The position numbers and the translations under genes were made by a program. The notes under the pieces are model-generated. The model did not search any database. It was given only the letters and a program-made list of their open reading frames with translations, and was not told the origin of the DNA. A DNA stretch of 64,000 nt from positions 1 to 64,000 of the forward strand of contig NZ_JADZAJ010000039.1 in assembly GCF_020852615.1 (NCBI RefSeq), in the 5' to 3' direction. Source of the DNA: Nitrosomonas sp. (GTDB lineage: Bacteria > Pseudomonadota > Gammaproteobacteria > Burkholderiales > Nitrosomonadaceae). Of this stretch, positions 8,915 through 18,675 are shown one piece after another; the first letter of the stretch is position 1, and each line of letters begins with the position of its first letter.

Positions 8915-9637
8915 TCAGAGCCTGAAATTTTCACCGAGGTAAACTTCCCTGACACGCTCATCTGTGATGATTTCAGCAGGGGCGCCACTTGCCAGTACGG
9001 TTCCGCCGCTGATGATATAAGCGCGATCACAGATTCCCAGTGTTTCCCGAACATTGTGATCCGTGATTAGTACACCGATGCCACGTAACTTGAGGAAACT
9101 GATGATGCGCTGAATATCCATGACGGCGATTGGATCTACTCCGGCAAAAGGTTCATCCAGCAGAATGAAGCGTGGCCGGGAGGCCAGTGCCCGGGCAATT
9201 TCAACCCGTCGCCGTTCGCCGCCGGATAAACTCATTCCCAGGCTGTCACGCAGATGGCTGATATGCAGATCGTGCAACAGCTCATCGAGATACTGCTGAA
9301 TTTCATCCTGCTGCAGGTTTTGTAATTCCAATACGGCCAGGACGTTTTCTTCCACTGTGAGTCGGCGAAAAACAGAAGCCTCCTGAGGAAGATAGCTCAA
9401 CCCAAGGCGGGCACGCTTATGAATGGGCAACTGGCTCAGGCTGTGCTCATCCAGAAAAATTTCCCCGCCATTTAGTGGAACCAGTCCGACCACCATATAA
9501 AAACAGGTCGTTTTTCCGGCACCGTTGGGACCAAGCAAACCAACGACCTCGCCACTGCGAACGGAAAAAGATACATCCGTTACCACTTTGCGGGCCTGAT
9601 AATTTTTTTTCAGATTTTCAGCACGTAATTCACTCAT
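8915..9637 (-). CDS. lptB: LPS export ABC ATPase LptB
   Basis: 240 aa. Cytoplasmic ATPase that powers LPS extraction by LptFG. All nucleotide-binding motifs are intact: Walker [10 protein letters not shown] (36-44), signature [15 protein letters not shown], Walker [13 protein letters not shown], and a switch histidine in TDHNVRETL. It lies between lptA (36 bp upstream) and rpoN (3 bp downstream), the common lptC-lptA-lptB-rpoN order. Confidence 0.97.
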   Translation of the reverse strand: MSELRAENLKKNYQARKVVTDVSFSVRSGEVVGLLGPNGAGKTTCFYMVVGLVPLNGGEIFLDEHSLSQLPIHKRARLGLSYLPQEASVFRRLTVEENVLAVLELQNLQQDEIQQYLDELLHDLHISHLRDSLGMSLSGGERRRVEIARALASRPRFILLDEPFAGVDPIAVMDIQRIISFLKLRGIGVLITDHNVRETLGICDRAYIISGGTVLASGAPAEIITDERVREVYLGENFRL

Positions 9638-9673
9638 ATGTCTGAGCCAACCGTAGTTCAGTCCCGGACAGGC

Positions 9674-10225
9674 TTATTTTTCGTCTTCAGTAGAGGGTTG
9701 TTTTGCTTTGGGCTGAATCACAGCACGTACGCGATGATCAGATTTTTTGTCGTTTTCCGGCTGCGGCTGACCCAATACCTGGAAAAAATCACTCGCAATA
9801 TCGTAGGAAATGTAGTCGCCTTCTACCTCATCAGTGCCGCGTTTCAGACGGGCACTGCCGAACAGTTCTATTTTGTCGGTTTTGTCGTCATATTCCGCCC
9901 GCTTGCTCCATGCTTCCACATATTCATTGACACCATCCCGTTTCTGCCGGTAGCTGACCAGATCACCGTACGCTGTGGCGTGCCGGTAACCGGTTGTGTC
10001 CTCTTTCATGATGACTTTGTCTGCCCGTACAATCAGTGTTCCCTGGGTCATGATGACGTTCCCAATGAAAACACTGGTCCGGAATTCTCCTTTACGCTTG
10101 TAATCCTCTACCGTGGCACGATCCGCCTCCAGGTGAATCGGTTTGTCGCGATCAGCGCGTTCAGCTGAAACAATGGCTGGCAAAAACAGAAGGAACAAAC
10201 TTAACAGCGTGCTTAAAACCTGCAT
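9674..10225 (-). CDS. lptA: LPS transport periplasmic protein LptA
   Basis: 183 aa with a Sec signal peptide (hydrophobic LLSLFLLFLPAIVSA, cleavage near residue 21) and an OstA/LptA beta-jellyroll domain: KPIHLEADRATV, GNVIMTQGTLIVRADKV and the later GDYISYD are repeated strand motifs of the family. It forms the periplasmic bridge that carries LPS from LptC to LptD. It is flanked by lptC (88 bp upstream) and lptB. Confidence 0.95.
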   Translation of the reverse strand: MQVLSTLLSLFLLFLPAIVSAERADRDKPIHLEADRATVEDYKRKGEFRTSVFIGNVIMTQGTLIVRADKVIMKEDTTGYRHATAYGDLVSYRQKRDGVNEYVEAWSKRAEYDDKTDKIELFGSARLKRGTDEVEGDYISYDIASDFFQVLGQPQPENDKKSDHRVRAVIQPKAKQPSTEDEK

Positions 10226-10313
10226 AAACCGGTGCTCACGAAAATTAAATAAAAAAACCTGTCCGTCTTCTGTCTGGTCCGGGAAAACAAAATTATGCGG
10301 GTGAAGTCAGCCG

Positions 10314-10895
10314 TTAACGGTTTGTACGTGGTGTGCGGTCATCATGTGCAGTAACCCTGGACTGAAGCAGAATCTCTCCAGTCTGATTATTTACGAACAG
10401 TCCAACGGCACTAGCAGTACTGTTCATTCTGATTACGGTAACAGGCTGATCAGTTTTAGCAATATCTGTATCCGGGATCACATGCAAAAAATCGGTCAGC
10501 ATCGTTACTTTATCCTTATCCTCGTCTTTTCCTCTGATAATAATCACATTTTTGCGCAGAAAAATATCATTGCTGCCCTCGGTCAGCTCGGCCTGATCGG
10601 AGGTGACTCTGAGCAAAGGTTTATCCGGTTCAACGCTGATAAGGCTGACATGCTCCAGCTGTGAGATATCTCCCGCCGGATAATGAGTCAGTTTATCCGC
10701 AGAAAAAAAACGATTGGCCTTCAAATCGTGATTAACCTGTACGCCATTCATGTTTTCGATAATGTAGTCCACTTCCAGTTGCGAATGACTGTCCTGTTGC
10801 GGATTCGGGTGCTGCAAATTGCTGTCCAGCCAGAGTGTGAGCAAGAGTAAAACGACCAGCCACACGGATGGCCTCAGGAAAAATGAGCGCCCCAT
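10314..10895 (-). CDS. lptC: LPS export protein LptC
   Basis: 193 aa. One N-terminal membrane anchor (about residues 9-24) is followed by a periplasmic LptC domain (DYIIENMNGVQVNHDL, then LTEGSNDIFLRKNVIIIRG). It passes LPS from the LptBFG transporter to LptA. It is the first gene of the visible minus-strand lpt-rpoN run; kdsC and kdsD, often upstream, are not here because the neighbour is the divergent nadA. Confidence 0.92.
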   Translation of the reverse strand: MGRSFFLRPSVWLVVLLLLTLWLDSNLQHPNPQQDSHSQLEVDYIIENMNGVQVNHDLKANRFFSADKLTHYPAGDISQLEHVSLISVEPDKPLLRVTSDQAELTEGSNDIFLRKNVIIIRGKDEDKDKVTMLTDFLHVIPDTDIAKTDQPVTVIRMNSTASAVGLFVNNQTGEILLQSRVTAHDDRTPRTNR

Positions 10896-10917
10896 GTTAA
10901 AACATCGCTTGCCTGGA

Positions 10918-10930
10918 GTTCGTTACGAAC
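10918..10930. promoter_or_regulatory. Short palindrome upstream of lptC
   Basis: GTTCG-TTA-CGAAC is a 13-bp perfect inverted repeat 23 bp upstream of the lptC start, in the divergent lptC/nadA intergenic region. It is the right size for a dimeric regulator half-site pair, but I cannot assign a protein and a chance palindrome of this length is possible. Confidence 0.2.
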
Positions 10931-11068
10931 ATAGATTGTTTTTTCGGTTATTTCCGGATGGATAATATGACTGGAAAGAGGCAACACACTGTTAATACGC
11001 TGTTTTCCAGGATTATAACAGAACCCTGCTCACATAATGGTTATGACACCCGTGACTTGTCTCTGCTG

Positions 11069-11088
11069 TTTTACAGCAAACTGTAAAA
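11069..11088. promoter_or_regulatory. Inverted repeat in the nadA upstream region (candidate operator)
   Basis: TTTTACAG-CAAA-CTGTAAAA is a perfect 8-bp inverted repeat in the roughly 300-bp divergent region between lptC and nadA, about 107 bp before the nadA ATG. It has no T-tract on either side, so it looks more like an operator than a terminator. NAD-biosynthesis genes are controlled by NadR, NrtR, NiaR or NadQ in various bacteria; I cannot match this site to one of them. The rest of the region is AT-rich non-coding DNA with no clear sigma-70 promoter that I would defend. Confidence 0.35.
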
Positions 11089-11194
11089 AGATTGGCACAA
11101 TTTCATTTTTACAATTTGCACTTTATGCTTGAATAAGCGTTCCAATGTGATTATGGTCATCATTTACGATAAATAAAGTAAAGCTGGGTTGACA

Positions 11195-12295
11195 ATGCAA
11201 GCAAATGCCACTGATTTTGAAAATTACGAGTTACTGCAGGACGATGTATGCGCCCGGCGGGTGATTGCGGCTAAAGAGAAACTTGGGAAGCGTGCCATCA
11301 TACTGGCACATCATTATCAGCGTGCAGATGTTTACCGCCACGCTGATTTGACCGGGGATTCACTCAGGCTTTCTTATCTTGCCGCGCAGACCGACGCCGA
11401 ATTTCTGGTTTTTTGCGGGGTGCACTTCATGGCCGAGGTGGCAGATATTCTTTCCGGCCCGGAGCAGATTGCCATATTGCCTGACCTTTCTGCCGGTTGT
11501 TCCATGGCGGATATGGCCAATCTCGCCAAGGTGGAGCGCGCCTGGCGTGAGCTGGCAGAAGTGCTGGATCCGGATGCACTGGTAACCCCTGTTACCTATA
11601 TCAATTCCAGTGCCGATCTGAAGGCTTTTTGCGGTCAGCATGGCGGTATTGTCTGTACTTCCAGTAATGCTGTAAAAATTTTGCAATGGGCGTTTTCCCG
11701 GCGTGAAAAGGTCTTGTTCTTTCCTGATCAGCATTTGGGGCGCTGGAGTGGCTACAAGCTGGGTCTGACACCGGAGGAAATGCCGGTATGGGATTTTGAC
11801 GAGCCCATGGGCGGACTGACATCTGAACAGATTGAAAAAGCCAAAATTCTGTTGTGGAAAGGACATTGTTCAGTTCATCAGATGTTCCAGCCGCAGCATA
11901 TTCTCCGTTTCCGTAACCAGCACCCGGACGGACTGGTTATTTCTCACCCCGAATGCAGCTTTGAGGTATGCAAGGCATCCGATTATGTCGGTTCGACCGA
12001 ATACATCATCAACACCATCCGGGAAGCAAAAGCCGGTACCCGCTGGCTGGTCGGCACCGAACTGAATCTGGTCGGGCGGATTGCCGGGGAATTCAAAGCA
12101 GAGGGGAAAATCGTCCAGTTCATGTCGCCAATGGTATGCATGTGCTCAACCATGGCGCGGATCGATCCGCAGCATCTGGCCTGGTCACTTGAAAACCTGG
12201 CAGAAGGACATGTCGTCAACCAGATAAAAGTGCCAGAGCCACAGGCCGGCCTGGCTAAACAGGCACTGGAAAAAATGCTGGAGGTTTCAAAATAA
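11195..12295 (+). CDS. nadA: Quinolinate synthase NadA
   Basis: 366 aa from ATG 11195 (a TTG two codons earlier lacks room for a ribosome-binding site). NadA condenses iminoaspartate with dihydroxyacetone phosphate to quinolinate, the NAD precursor. It contains the LAHHYQRADVY substrate motif and the three [4Fe-4S] cysteine regions: FCGVHFMAEVADIL, SHPECSFEVC, and MVCMCSTMA near the C-terminus. nadB and nadC are not in the window. The next gene starts 6 bp after its stop, so they are probably co-transcribed. Confidence 0.96.
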   Translation: MQANATDFENYELLQDDVCARRVIAAKEKLGKRAIILAHHYQRADVYRHADLTGDSLRLSYLAAQTDAEFLVFCGVHFMAEVADILSGPEQIAILPDLSAGCSMADMANLAKVERAWRELAEVLDPDALVTPVTYINSSADLKAFCGQHGGIVCTSSNAVKILQWAFSRREKVLFFPDQHLGRWSGYKLGLTPEEMPVWDFDEPMGGLTSEQIEKAKILLWKGHCSVHQMFQPQHILRFRNQHPDGLVISHPECSFEVCKASDYVGSTEYIINTIREAKAGTRWLVGTELNLVGRIAGEFKAEGKIVQFMSPMVCMCSTMARIDPQHLAWSLENLAEGHVVNQIKVPEPQAGLAKQALEKMLEVSK

Positions 12296-12300
12296 TACCT

Positions 12301-13119
12301 ATGCCCGGCGCCTTTCCTGATCTCGATAAACCGGTTTTTTTGCCTGAAAACGGGAAGAAGCATGAGGCCGGGCGGGTACTGCACATCGCAACTTACAATA
12401 TTCACAAAGGGCTGTCGTTTTTCAATCAGCGTGTGATTCTGCATGAATTGCGCGATCAGCTGCGAAACCTGAATGTGGATATCGTTTTTTTGCAGGAGGT
12501 GGTGGGAGAACACGTGCTGCACGCTACCCGTTTCCAGGATTGGCCGAAGAACGCCCAGTATGAATTTCTGGCAGACTCGGTATGGTCAGATTTTGCTTAT
12601 GGAAAGAATGCGGTTTATGACCATGGCCACCACGGTAATGCCATTCTCAGCCGTTTTCCCATTGTGAGCTGGGAAAATGAAGATATTTCGGCGCATCGTT
12701 TTGAAAGTCGCGGATTGTTGCATTGCAAATTGATTATTCCCGGCTGGAAAGACACACTGCACTGCATTTGCGTCCATCTCGGGCTGTTCAGACAGGGCCG
12801 CAGCCAGCAGCTGGATGCAATCGAAAGGCGTATCCGGCAGCTGGTGCCTGCACAAGCACCTCTGGTTGTCGCCGGAGATTTCAATGACTGGCGCGGTGCT
12901 GCAAATCCGCTGCTTGCCAGTCGCCTGAATCTGGTTGAGGTGTTCCAGCATACGCATGGAAAGGCAGCGCGCAGTTTTCCTTCCGCTTTACCGTTGCTGC
13001 GCCTGGATCGGATTTATATTCGAGGGTTTCAGGTGAAAAATGCCCGGATTTTTCATAATCGTCCCTGGTCACGTATTTCTGATCACGCCGTACTGTCGGC
13101 CAACATCGTGCGTACATGA
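12301..13119 (+). CDS. Endonuclease/exonuclease/phosphatase family protein (YbhP-like)
   Basis: 272 aa, EEP superfamily. Catalytic motifs in order: ATYNIHKG near the N-terminus, LQEV (metal-binding Glu), HGNAILSR, VAGDFNDW (Asp/Asn pair), and the terminal ISDHAVL (SDH). No signal peptide is evident. It overlaps the clsB start by 4 bp. The same pairing occurs in E. coli (ybhP next to clsB/ybhO), suggesting a role near phospholipid metabolism, but the substrate is not known and a nuclease or phosphodiesterase activity is equally possible. Confidence 0.9.
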   Translation: MPGAFPDLDKPVFLPENGKKHEAGRVLHIATYNIHKGLSFFNQRVILHELRDQLRNLNVDIVFLQEVVGEHVLHATRFQDWPKNAQYEFLADSVWSDFAYGKNAVYDHGHHGNAILSRFPIVSWENEDISAHRFESRGLLHCKLIIPGWKDTLHCICVHLGLFRQGRSQQLDAIERRIRQLVPAQAPLVVAGDFNDWRGAANPLLASRLNLVEVFQHTHGKAARSFPSALPLLRLDRIYIRGFQVKNARIFHNRPWSRISDHAVLSANIVRT

Positions 13120-14273
13120 GCTGGCCTGATTTTGTTGAAGGCAATCAGATAACCTTATTACATTCCGGCGTTGAGTATTTCCCGGCGCTGGAGTCCACCA
13201 TTGATTCCGCCAGGCAGGAAATTCATCTTGAAACCTATATTTTTCAGCTTGATGAAACCGGTACCCGTATTGCCACTGCGCTGAAACGGGCGGCACAGCG
13301 CGGGGTGGCTGTTCATCTGCTGATTGATGGATTCGGTTCTCTCGGTTTACCCGGACAGGCAATTCGGGAGATGCTCGAAGCCGGTGTGCGCGTGCTGGTT
13401 TATCGGCCCGAATTTTTCTCGTTCCGGTTCAGGCGGCACCGTTTGCGTCGCATGCATCGCAAGCTGGCGGTAATTGATGCAAAAGTGGCATTTGTGGGCG
13501 GTATCAATATCATTGATGACTGTTATGAGCCAGATGCGTTATTTCCCCGTTTTGATTACGCGGTTCAGGTTGCCGGCCCGCTGCTGGAAAAAATTCATGC
13601 TGCAGCCAGACATCTGTGGATGCTGGTTGCATGGGTTTATTTCAAAAAACGCTGGACCAGGGGTTCGCCGGTCACCGCAGGACATCAGCCAGCCGGGCAT
13701 CAGCGTGCAGCATTCGTCATCCGGGATAATTTACGTAACCGGCGCAGTATCGAGCGCTGTTATCTCAAATCAATTGCGGCTGCGCACCGGGAAATCATTC
13801 TGGCCAATGCCTATTTTTTGCCTGGCAAGCGTTTCCGGGAAGCGCTTGTTCGAGCGGCACAGCGCGGGGTTTCGGTCATGCTGTTATTACAGGGAAAATC
13901 AGAATATCGCCTGCAGCATTACGCCATGCACGCCCTCTATGGCCACCTGCTGAATGCCGGTATCCATATCTATGAATACCGTCGAGGCTATCTTCATGCC
14001 AAAGTGGCAGTTATCGACGGAGTCTGGTCTACGGTTGGCTCTTCCAATATCGACCCGTTCAGTCTGCTGCTGGCCCGTGAGGCCAATGTCATCGTCAGCG
14101 ATCCGATATTTGCTGCCGGGTTGCGCAGCAGTTTGCAGCAGGCGATGGCAGAGTCTCACCCCATTTCGCGATATTCCTGGAAAAACCGGTCGCGAATCAG
14201 GCGCGCACTAAACTGGGCATCCTACTACTTTCTGCGTATCCTGCAGGGGTTACTGGGTTATCGGCGGGAATAA
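13116..14273 (+). CDS. clsB: Cardiolipin synthase ClsB (phospholipase D family)
   Basis: 385 aa with two HxKxxxxD phospholipase-D motifs: HRKLAVID followed by GGINI in the N-terminal half, and HAKVAVID followed by GSSNID in the C-terminal half. The absence of N-terminal membrane helices and the size fit ClsB rather than ClsA. It makes cardiolipin by phosphatidyl transfer at the inner membrane. Its ATG overlaps the TGA of the EEP gene (ATGA), indicating translational coupling. Confidence 0.92.
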   Translation: MSWPDFVEGNQITLLHSGVEYFPALESTIDSARQEIHLETYIFQLDETGTRIATALKRAAQRGVAVHLLIDGFGSLGLPGQAIREMLEAGVRVLVYRPEFFSFRFRRHRLRRMHRKLAVIDAKVAFVGGINIIDDCYEPDALFPRFDYAVQVAGPLLEKIHAAARHLWMLVAWVYFKKRWTRGSPVTAGHQPAGHQRAAFVIRDNLRNRRSIERCYLKSIAAAHREIILANAYFLPGKRFREALVRAAQRGVSVMLLLQGKSEYRLQHYAMHALYGHLLNAGIHIYEYRRGYLHAKVAVIDGVWSTVGSSNIDPFSLLLAREANVIVSDPIFAAGLRSSLQQAMAESHPISRYSWKNRSRIRRALNWASYYFLRILQGLLGYRRE

Positions 14274-14337
14274 CAGATAAATACTGTTTTGCTCTTGTTT
14301 TTCAATCTTTCATCAAAGCTGGAATCATCTCCAAGTG

Positions 14338-14343
14338 TATAAT
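14338..14343 (+). promoter_or_regulatory. Candidate -10 element of the pcnB operon
   Basis: TATAAT lies 29 bp before the pcnB ATG in the 98-bp gap after clsB. No good -35 hexamer sits at 16-18 bp upstream, so activator help or a weak promoter is implied. It is the only perfect -10 hexamer I noticed ahead of this five-gene run. Confidence 0.4.
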
Positions 14344-14371
14344 TTACCGCACATAAGAATTACATCCAGGC

Positions 14372-15769
14372 ATGATCCGTAAATTTCTGCACCGTATTTT
14401 TTCCTTCAGTTCCAATGAATCTGTAACTGCCGGGCCGGTATTCCGCACTATCGGATCCGAGCAGCATGGCATTGCACGCAGCCGTATCAGCCCCGGTTCA
14501 TTAAAAGTTGCCACAACCCTGCAACAGGCGGGCTATTCTGCATATGTCGTGGGAGGGGCTGTTCGTGACCTGCTGCTGGGATTGAAACCCAAGGACTATG
14601 ATGTTGCTACCAATGCTACACCCGAAGAGGTACGCGCTGTCTTTCGCCACTCTCGTATCATTGGTCGCCGTTTTCGTCTGGTGCATGTTATCAGTCGGGG
14701 TGAAACTGTTGAGGTGTCCACTTTTCGCGGCAAGGTGTCGGATAATGCGGCGGTAGCGAAAAACATGCGGGCTCATACTGATGAGACCGGACGGCTGCTG
14801 CATGACAATGTTTTTGGCAGTCAGGAAGAAGATGTCAGACGTCGTGATTTCACTATCAATGCCCTGTTTTACGATCCGGGGACAGAGGAGATTATTGACT
14901 ACCTCAATGGCTTTGAGGATGTCAAAGCAAAACGGCTGTGCATCATCGGGGAGCCGGAACAGCGTTACCGGGAGGATCCGGTGCGCATGCTGCGTGCGGT
15001 ACGTCTGGCCGCCAAGCTCGATATCCGGATTGATGACAAAACTGCCGCGCCCATTGGCGATCTGGCGCCACTGCTGCTGAATGTGCCGCCAGCACGGCTG
15101 TTTGATGAAATGCTGAAGCTGCTGTTTTCCGGTCATGCACTGGCTGCTGTAATTGATCTGCGTGCTCGCGGTCTGCATCACGGATTGCTGCCAATACTGG
15201 ACGTCATTCTGGAGCAGCCTCTGGGTGAACGGTTTATTTCGCTGGTGCTGAAAAATACGGATGAACGGGTACGGCAGGATAAACCGGTTTCACCGGGTTT
15301 TTTATTCGCGGCATTACTGTGGCATGAGGTATTGGCGGTGTGGAATACCCACCTGCAGGCGGGTGAAAAAACGACCCCTGCACTCCATAAATCAATGGGA
15401 GAGGTGCTTTCTGCCCAGCGCAGCAGGCTGGCCATACCACACAGGCACGATAGTATTATTTACGATATCTGGTCGATGCAGCCAAGGTTTCAGGCAAGAG
15501 CCGGGCGTAAGCCGTTCCGTCTGCTGGAGCACCCGCATTTCTCGGCTGCCTATGATTTCATGTTGCTGCGTTGTAAAAGCGGGGAGATTGACGAAGAGCT
15601 GGGGCAATGGTGGCAGATATTCAAAGATGCTGACAATGCCAGTCGTGAAGCAATGCTGTTACAGGAATCACCAGCCGGACGCCGCCGGAAACGCCGCAGC
15701 CGCAGTAAACCGGCTGGCGAGAAGGTGGAGGCGGGACCGGCGGAATCAGCTGATCAGGAAATTTCATGA
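14372..15769 (+). CDS. pcnB: Poly(A) polymerase I
   Basis: 465 aa. Adds 3' poly(A) tails that promote RNA decay. The nucleotidyltransferase head has GGAVRDLLLG and KDYDVATNATPEE (catalytic DxD), followed by RRDFTINALFYD and the EDPVRMLRAVR motif of class II enzymes. The C-terminus is strongly basic (RRKRRSRSK), typical of PcnB and distinguishing it from the CCA-adding enzyme, though the two families are close. It overlaps folK by 4 bp at the head of pcnB-folK-dgk-panB-panC. Confidence 0.94.
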   Translation: MIRKFLHRIFSFSSNESVTAGPVFRTIGSEQHGIARSRISPGSLKVATTLQQAGYSAYVVGGAVRDLLLGLKPKDYDVATNATPEEVRAVFRHSRIIGRRFRLVHVISRGETVEVSTFRGKVSDNAAVAKNMRAHTDETGRLLHDNVFGSQEEDVRRRDFTINALFYDPGTEEIIDYLNGFEDVKAKRLCIIGEPEQRYREDPVRMLRAVRLAAKLDIRIDDKTAAPIGDLAPLLLNVPPARLFDEMLKLLFSGHALAAVIDLRARGLHHGLLPILDVILEQPLGERFISLVLKNTDERVRQDKPVSPGFLFAALLWHEVLAVWNTHLQAGEKTTPALHKSMGEVLSAQRSRLAIPHRHDSIIYDIWSMQPRFQARAGRKPFRLLEHPHFSAAYDFMLLRCKSGEIDEELGQWWQIFKDADNASREAMLLQESPAGRRRKRRSRSKPAGEKVEAGPAESADQEIS

Positions 15770-16278
15770 CAGCCCGTTTGCATTCCCAATCCGCCAGCCA
15801 GGTTTTCGTCGCGCTCGGCAGTAACCTGGAAAATCCGCTTTCCCAGGTCAGACGCGGGGTTATGCTGTTGGCCGCACTGGAAGAGTCGCATCTGGTAAAA
15901 CGTTCTTCTCTGTATCGCACCGCCCCGATGGGGCATACGGACCAGCCGGATTTCATCAACGCAGTCGTACAGCTGGAAACGTGTCTGACACCGCATCATC
16001 TGCTCGATGCTTTACTGGAAATTGAGCAGGCCTGTGGTCGTGTGCGTACTTTTCCCAATGCTCCCCGTATCCTTGATCTGGATATTCTGTTATTCGAAAA
16101 CCTGCAACATGACGATGCCAGCCTCGTTCTGCCACACCCGCGCATGCATGAACGGGCCTTTGTGCTGCAGCCTCTGCTGGAAATTGCGGCAGATTGTGTG
16201 ATTCCGGGGCGAGGTTCAGTGGCGGCATGTCTTGCAGCATGTGCGGGTCAATCACTGGAGTGTATTGCATCATCATGA
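15766..16278 (+). CDS. folK: HPPK (6-hydroxymethyl-dihydropterin pyrophosphokinase)
   Basis: 170 aa. Transfers pyrophosphate from ATP to 6-hydroxymethyl-7,8-dihydropterin in folate synthesis. Family landmarks: ALGSNLENP near the N-terminus, RTAPMGHTDQPDFINAV, and the signature RILDLDILLF followed by LPHPRMHERAFVLQPL. The start overlaps the pcnB stop and its own stop overlaps the next start (ATGA), so translation is chained. Confidence 0.96.
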   Translation: MTARLHSQSASQVFVALGSNLENPLSQVRRGVMLLAALEESHLVKRSSLYRTAPMGHTDQPDFINAVVQLETCLTPHHLLDALLEIEQACGRVRTFPNAPRILDLDILLFENLQHDDASLVLPHPRMHERAFVLQPLLEIAADCVIPGRGSVAACLAACAGQSLECIASS

Positions 16279-16919
16279 ATCTTGAGCGTTGTCGCTATAT
16301 CGTTATTGAAGGCCCGATCGGAGCAGGTAAAACCAGCCTTGCCCGCAACATGGCAACCCGGCTGAATTATTCACTTGTGCTGGAGCAGCCGGAAGCGAAT
16401 CCATTTCTGGAAAAGTTTTACCGGGACATGCCGCGCCATAATCTGTCCACACAATTGTTTTTCCTGGTCCAGCGCATGCAGCAATTACGATTGATGGAGC
16501 AGGAGAATAGTTTTTCACGTTCAGTGGTGAGTGATTTTCTGTTCGAAAAAGACCAATTGTTCGCTGATGTCACACTCAGTGAACCTGAACATGGCCTTTA
16601 CCGGCAGATACGTGAACATATGCCGATTAGTGCGCCTAAACCTGATCTGGTGATTTATCTGCAGGCAGCCCCTGAAATTCTGATCAGACGGATCAAACAG
16701 CGCGGTAATGTACTCGAGCAGCGCATATCAGAAGATTATCTGCGACGCCTGACCGAGCGGTACATGTATTTTTTTCACGAATATGATGAGGCCCCGGTCA
16801 TGATCATCAACAGCGAGCATATAGATCTGGCACACAACCTCGCTGATCTTGATCTGCTGCTGACACGCATTGACCAGATGCGCAGTGCACGCGAATATTT
16901 CAATGTCAGGGCCGGTTGA
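16275..16919 (+). CDS. Deoxynucleoside kinase (deoxyadenosine/deoxyguanosine kinase family)
   Basis: 214 aa from ATG 16275, which overlaps the folK stop; an in-frame extension upstream to 16194 lies inside folK and is not the start. The P-loop is GPIGAGKTS close to the N-terminus. The DRY-like motif is replaced by SDFLFEKD, and a lid region RIKQRGNVLEQ is present, as in the dGK/dAK family. It would phosphorylate deoxynucleosides for salvage. The precise nucleoside preference cannot be read from sequence. It sits between folK and panB, a placement seen in other betaproteobacteria. Confidence 0.88.
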   Translation: MNLERCRYIVIEGPIGAGKTSLARNMATRLNYSLVLEQPEANPFLEKFYRDMPRHNLSTQLFFLVQRMQQLRLMEQENSFSRSVVSDFLFEKDQLFADVTLSEPEHGLYRQIREHMPISAPKPDLVIYLQAAPEILIRRIKQRGNVLEQRISEDYLRRLTERYMYFFHEYDEAPVMIINSEHIDLAHNLADLDLLLTRIDQMRSAREYFNVRAG

Positions 16920-16922
16920 TTG

Positions 16923-17732
16923 ATGGGACAGCCAGACATCAGGCGGATGACGATCTCGACCTTGCAGCAAGCCTGTCAGCAGGGAGGGAGAATCGCTGCA
17001 CTGACCTGCTATGACGCAACGTTTGCTTCCGTGCTGGATGAAGCGGGAGTAGATGTGCTGCTGGTGGGAGATTCGCTCGGAAACGTGATACAGGGACAAT
17101 CCAGCACCCTGCCGGTAACGCTGGATGAAATGATTTATCACGTCCGGTGCGTGGAGCGCGGTACTCGCAGGGCATTTATCATGGCGGATATGCCTTTTGG
17201 CACGTTCCAGATTTCGCCGCAGGAGACGTTCGGGAACGCGGCCCGGTTGATGGCTGCCGGTGCGCAGATGGTCAAGATCGAAGGGGGACGGAATATGGCG
17301 GAAACAGCCGGATTCCTTGTCAGCCGCGGGATTCCGGTCTGTGCGCATATCGGACTGACACCACAGTCTGTTCATCAGCTGGGGGGGTACAAGGTTCAGG
17401 GAAAGACAGTAAATGGCGCCAGACAGTTGCGCGAAGATGCACTGCTGCTGCAGGAAGCCGGTGTATCTATGCTGTTGATGGAAATGGTTCCTGCTGCACT
17501 GGGCGGGGAAATCACCCGGTCGCTTTCCATTCCCACTATCGGTATCGGAGCGGGTGCAGCGTGTTCCGGGCAAGTGCTGGTACTGCACGACATGCTGGGT
17601 ATCAGTCCCGGTTCTTTGCCGCGTTTCGTCAGAAATTTCATGACAGGTGCTGACAGTATTCAGACTGCTGTCAGAAATTATGTGGAGGCTGTCAGGCTTG
17701 GAGAATTCCCTGCACGTGAGCATACGTTCTGA
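16923..17732 (+). CDS. panB: 3-methyl-2-oxobutanoate hydroxymethyltransferase
   Basis: 269 aa from ATG 16923 (TTG directly before it is also open). First committed step to pantothenate: adds a hydroxymethyl group from methylene-THF to ketoisovalerate. Motifs: [23 protein letters not shown] (metal-binding Asp), [31 protein letters not shown] and the catalytic glutamate in [10 protein letters not shown]. It begins 3 bp after the dgk stop and precedes panC by 23 bp. Confidence 0.96.
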   Translation: MGQPDIRRMTISTLQQACQQGGRIAALTCYDATFASVLDEAGVDVLLVGDSLGNVIQGQSSTLPVTLDEMIYHVRCVERGTRRAFIMADMPFGTFQISPQETFGNAARLMAAGAQMVKIEGGRNMAETAGFLVSRGIPVCAHIGLTPQSVHQLGGYKVQGKTVNGARQLREDALLLQEAGVSMLLMEMVPAALGGEITRSLSIPTIGIGAGAACSGQVLVLHDMLGISPGSLPRFVRNFMTGADSIQTAVRNYVEAVRLGEFPAREHTF

Positions 17733-17755
17733 CAGGTTCAAAGCGGATCATTCAC

Positions 17756-18589
17756 ATGGAAATCATTGCTGATATTGCATCATTGCGCGCACGGCTGAAG
17801 TATGAAACTTCAGTTGCTTTTGTGCCCACCATGGGCAATCTGCACGCCGGGCATGTATCACTGATCAGAATTGCACAACAGCACGCCCGTTGCACGGTTG
17901 TCAGTATTTTTGTCAATCGTCTGCAATTTGCACCACATGAAGATTTTGACCGTTATCCCCGTACCCGGTCGAATGATTGCCGGTTGCTGGAAGAAAGCAG
18001 TGTGGATGTCGTCTTTATGCCGGATGAGCAAACACTCTACCCTGTTTCGCAGGAGTTTCAGCTATTGCTCCCGGTGATGGCTGAAACGCTGGAAGGAGTG
18101 TATCGGCCCGGTTTCTTTCGTGGTGTGGCAACGGTGGTGCTGAAGCTGTTGAATATTGTGCAGCCTCATGTGGCCGTATTTGGTGAGAAAGATTATCAGC
18201 AGCTGCAGATTGTTCGCAGAATGGCTGATCAGCTGAACCTGCCCGTGCAGATTATTGCGGGTGAAACAATACGGGCAGGAGACGGGCTGGCGCTCAGCTC
18301 ACGCAATCATTATCTTGATGCAATTCAGCGGCAGGAGGCAGTGGAACTGGCCCGTCACCTGCGGCAGATCAGGGATAGCATCGCCTCTGGTGAGCGGGAT
18401 TTTCCATTGCTGGAGCAGCTTGCAATTGAAAAACTGAGCCAGCGCGGCTGGATGGTTGATTATATTGCCGTGCGGCAGCAAGACACGTTACTGCCAGCCT
18501 CTGCGGATGATTCCAGGCTGGCCATACTGGGTGCGGCACGGCTGGGTCAGATTCGTCTGATTGATAATTTTCTGCTCATGCTGCAGTAA
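17756..18589 (+). CDS. panC: Pantothenate synthetase
   Basis: 277 aa. Joins pantoate and beta-alanine with ATP. It shows the nucleotidyl-transferase motif [12 protein letters not shown], then the [18 protein letters not shown] segment (with Leu-Gln where most homologues have Pro-Thr-Gln), FGEKDYQQL, and ALSSRNHYL (KMSKS equivalent). It is the last gene of the pcnB-pan run, facing glgP across 86 bp. Confidence 0.95.
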   Translation: MEIIADIASLRARLKYETSVAFVPTMGNLHAGHVSLIRIAQQHARCTVVSIFVNRLQFAPHEDFDRYPRTRSNDCRLLEESSVDVVFMPDEQTLYPVSQEFQLLLPVMAETLEGVYRPGFFRGVATVVLKLLNIVQPHVAVFGEKDYQQLQIVRRMADQLNLPVQIIAGETIRAGDGLALSSRNHYLDAIQRQEAVELARHLRQIRDSIASGERDFPLLEQLAIEKLSQRGWMVDYIAVRQQDTLLPASADDSRLAILGAARLGQIRLIDNFLLMLQ

Positions 18590-18675
18590 TCATCCTAAAA
18601 ACCCCGGTTGACTGCTTTGTTTGTTGCCTTAACAGCATGACAATTTTCAACTTTATTTCCATTTTCGTATTCACT

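Noticed and set aside
11093-11125. TTGGCA/TTTACA-type hexamers as a nadA promoter
   Set aside because: No pairing of -35 and -10 hexamers gave 16-18 bp spacing with good matches.
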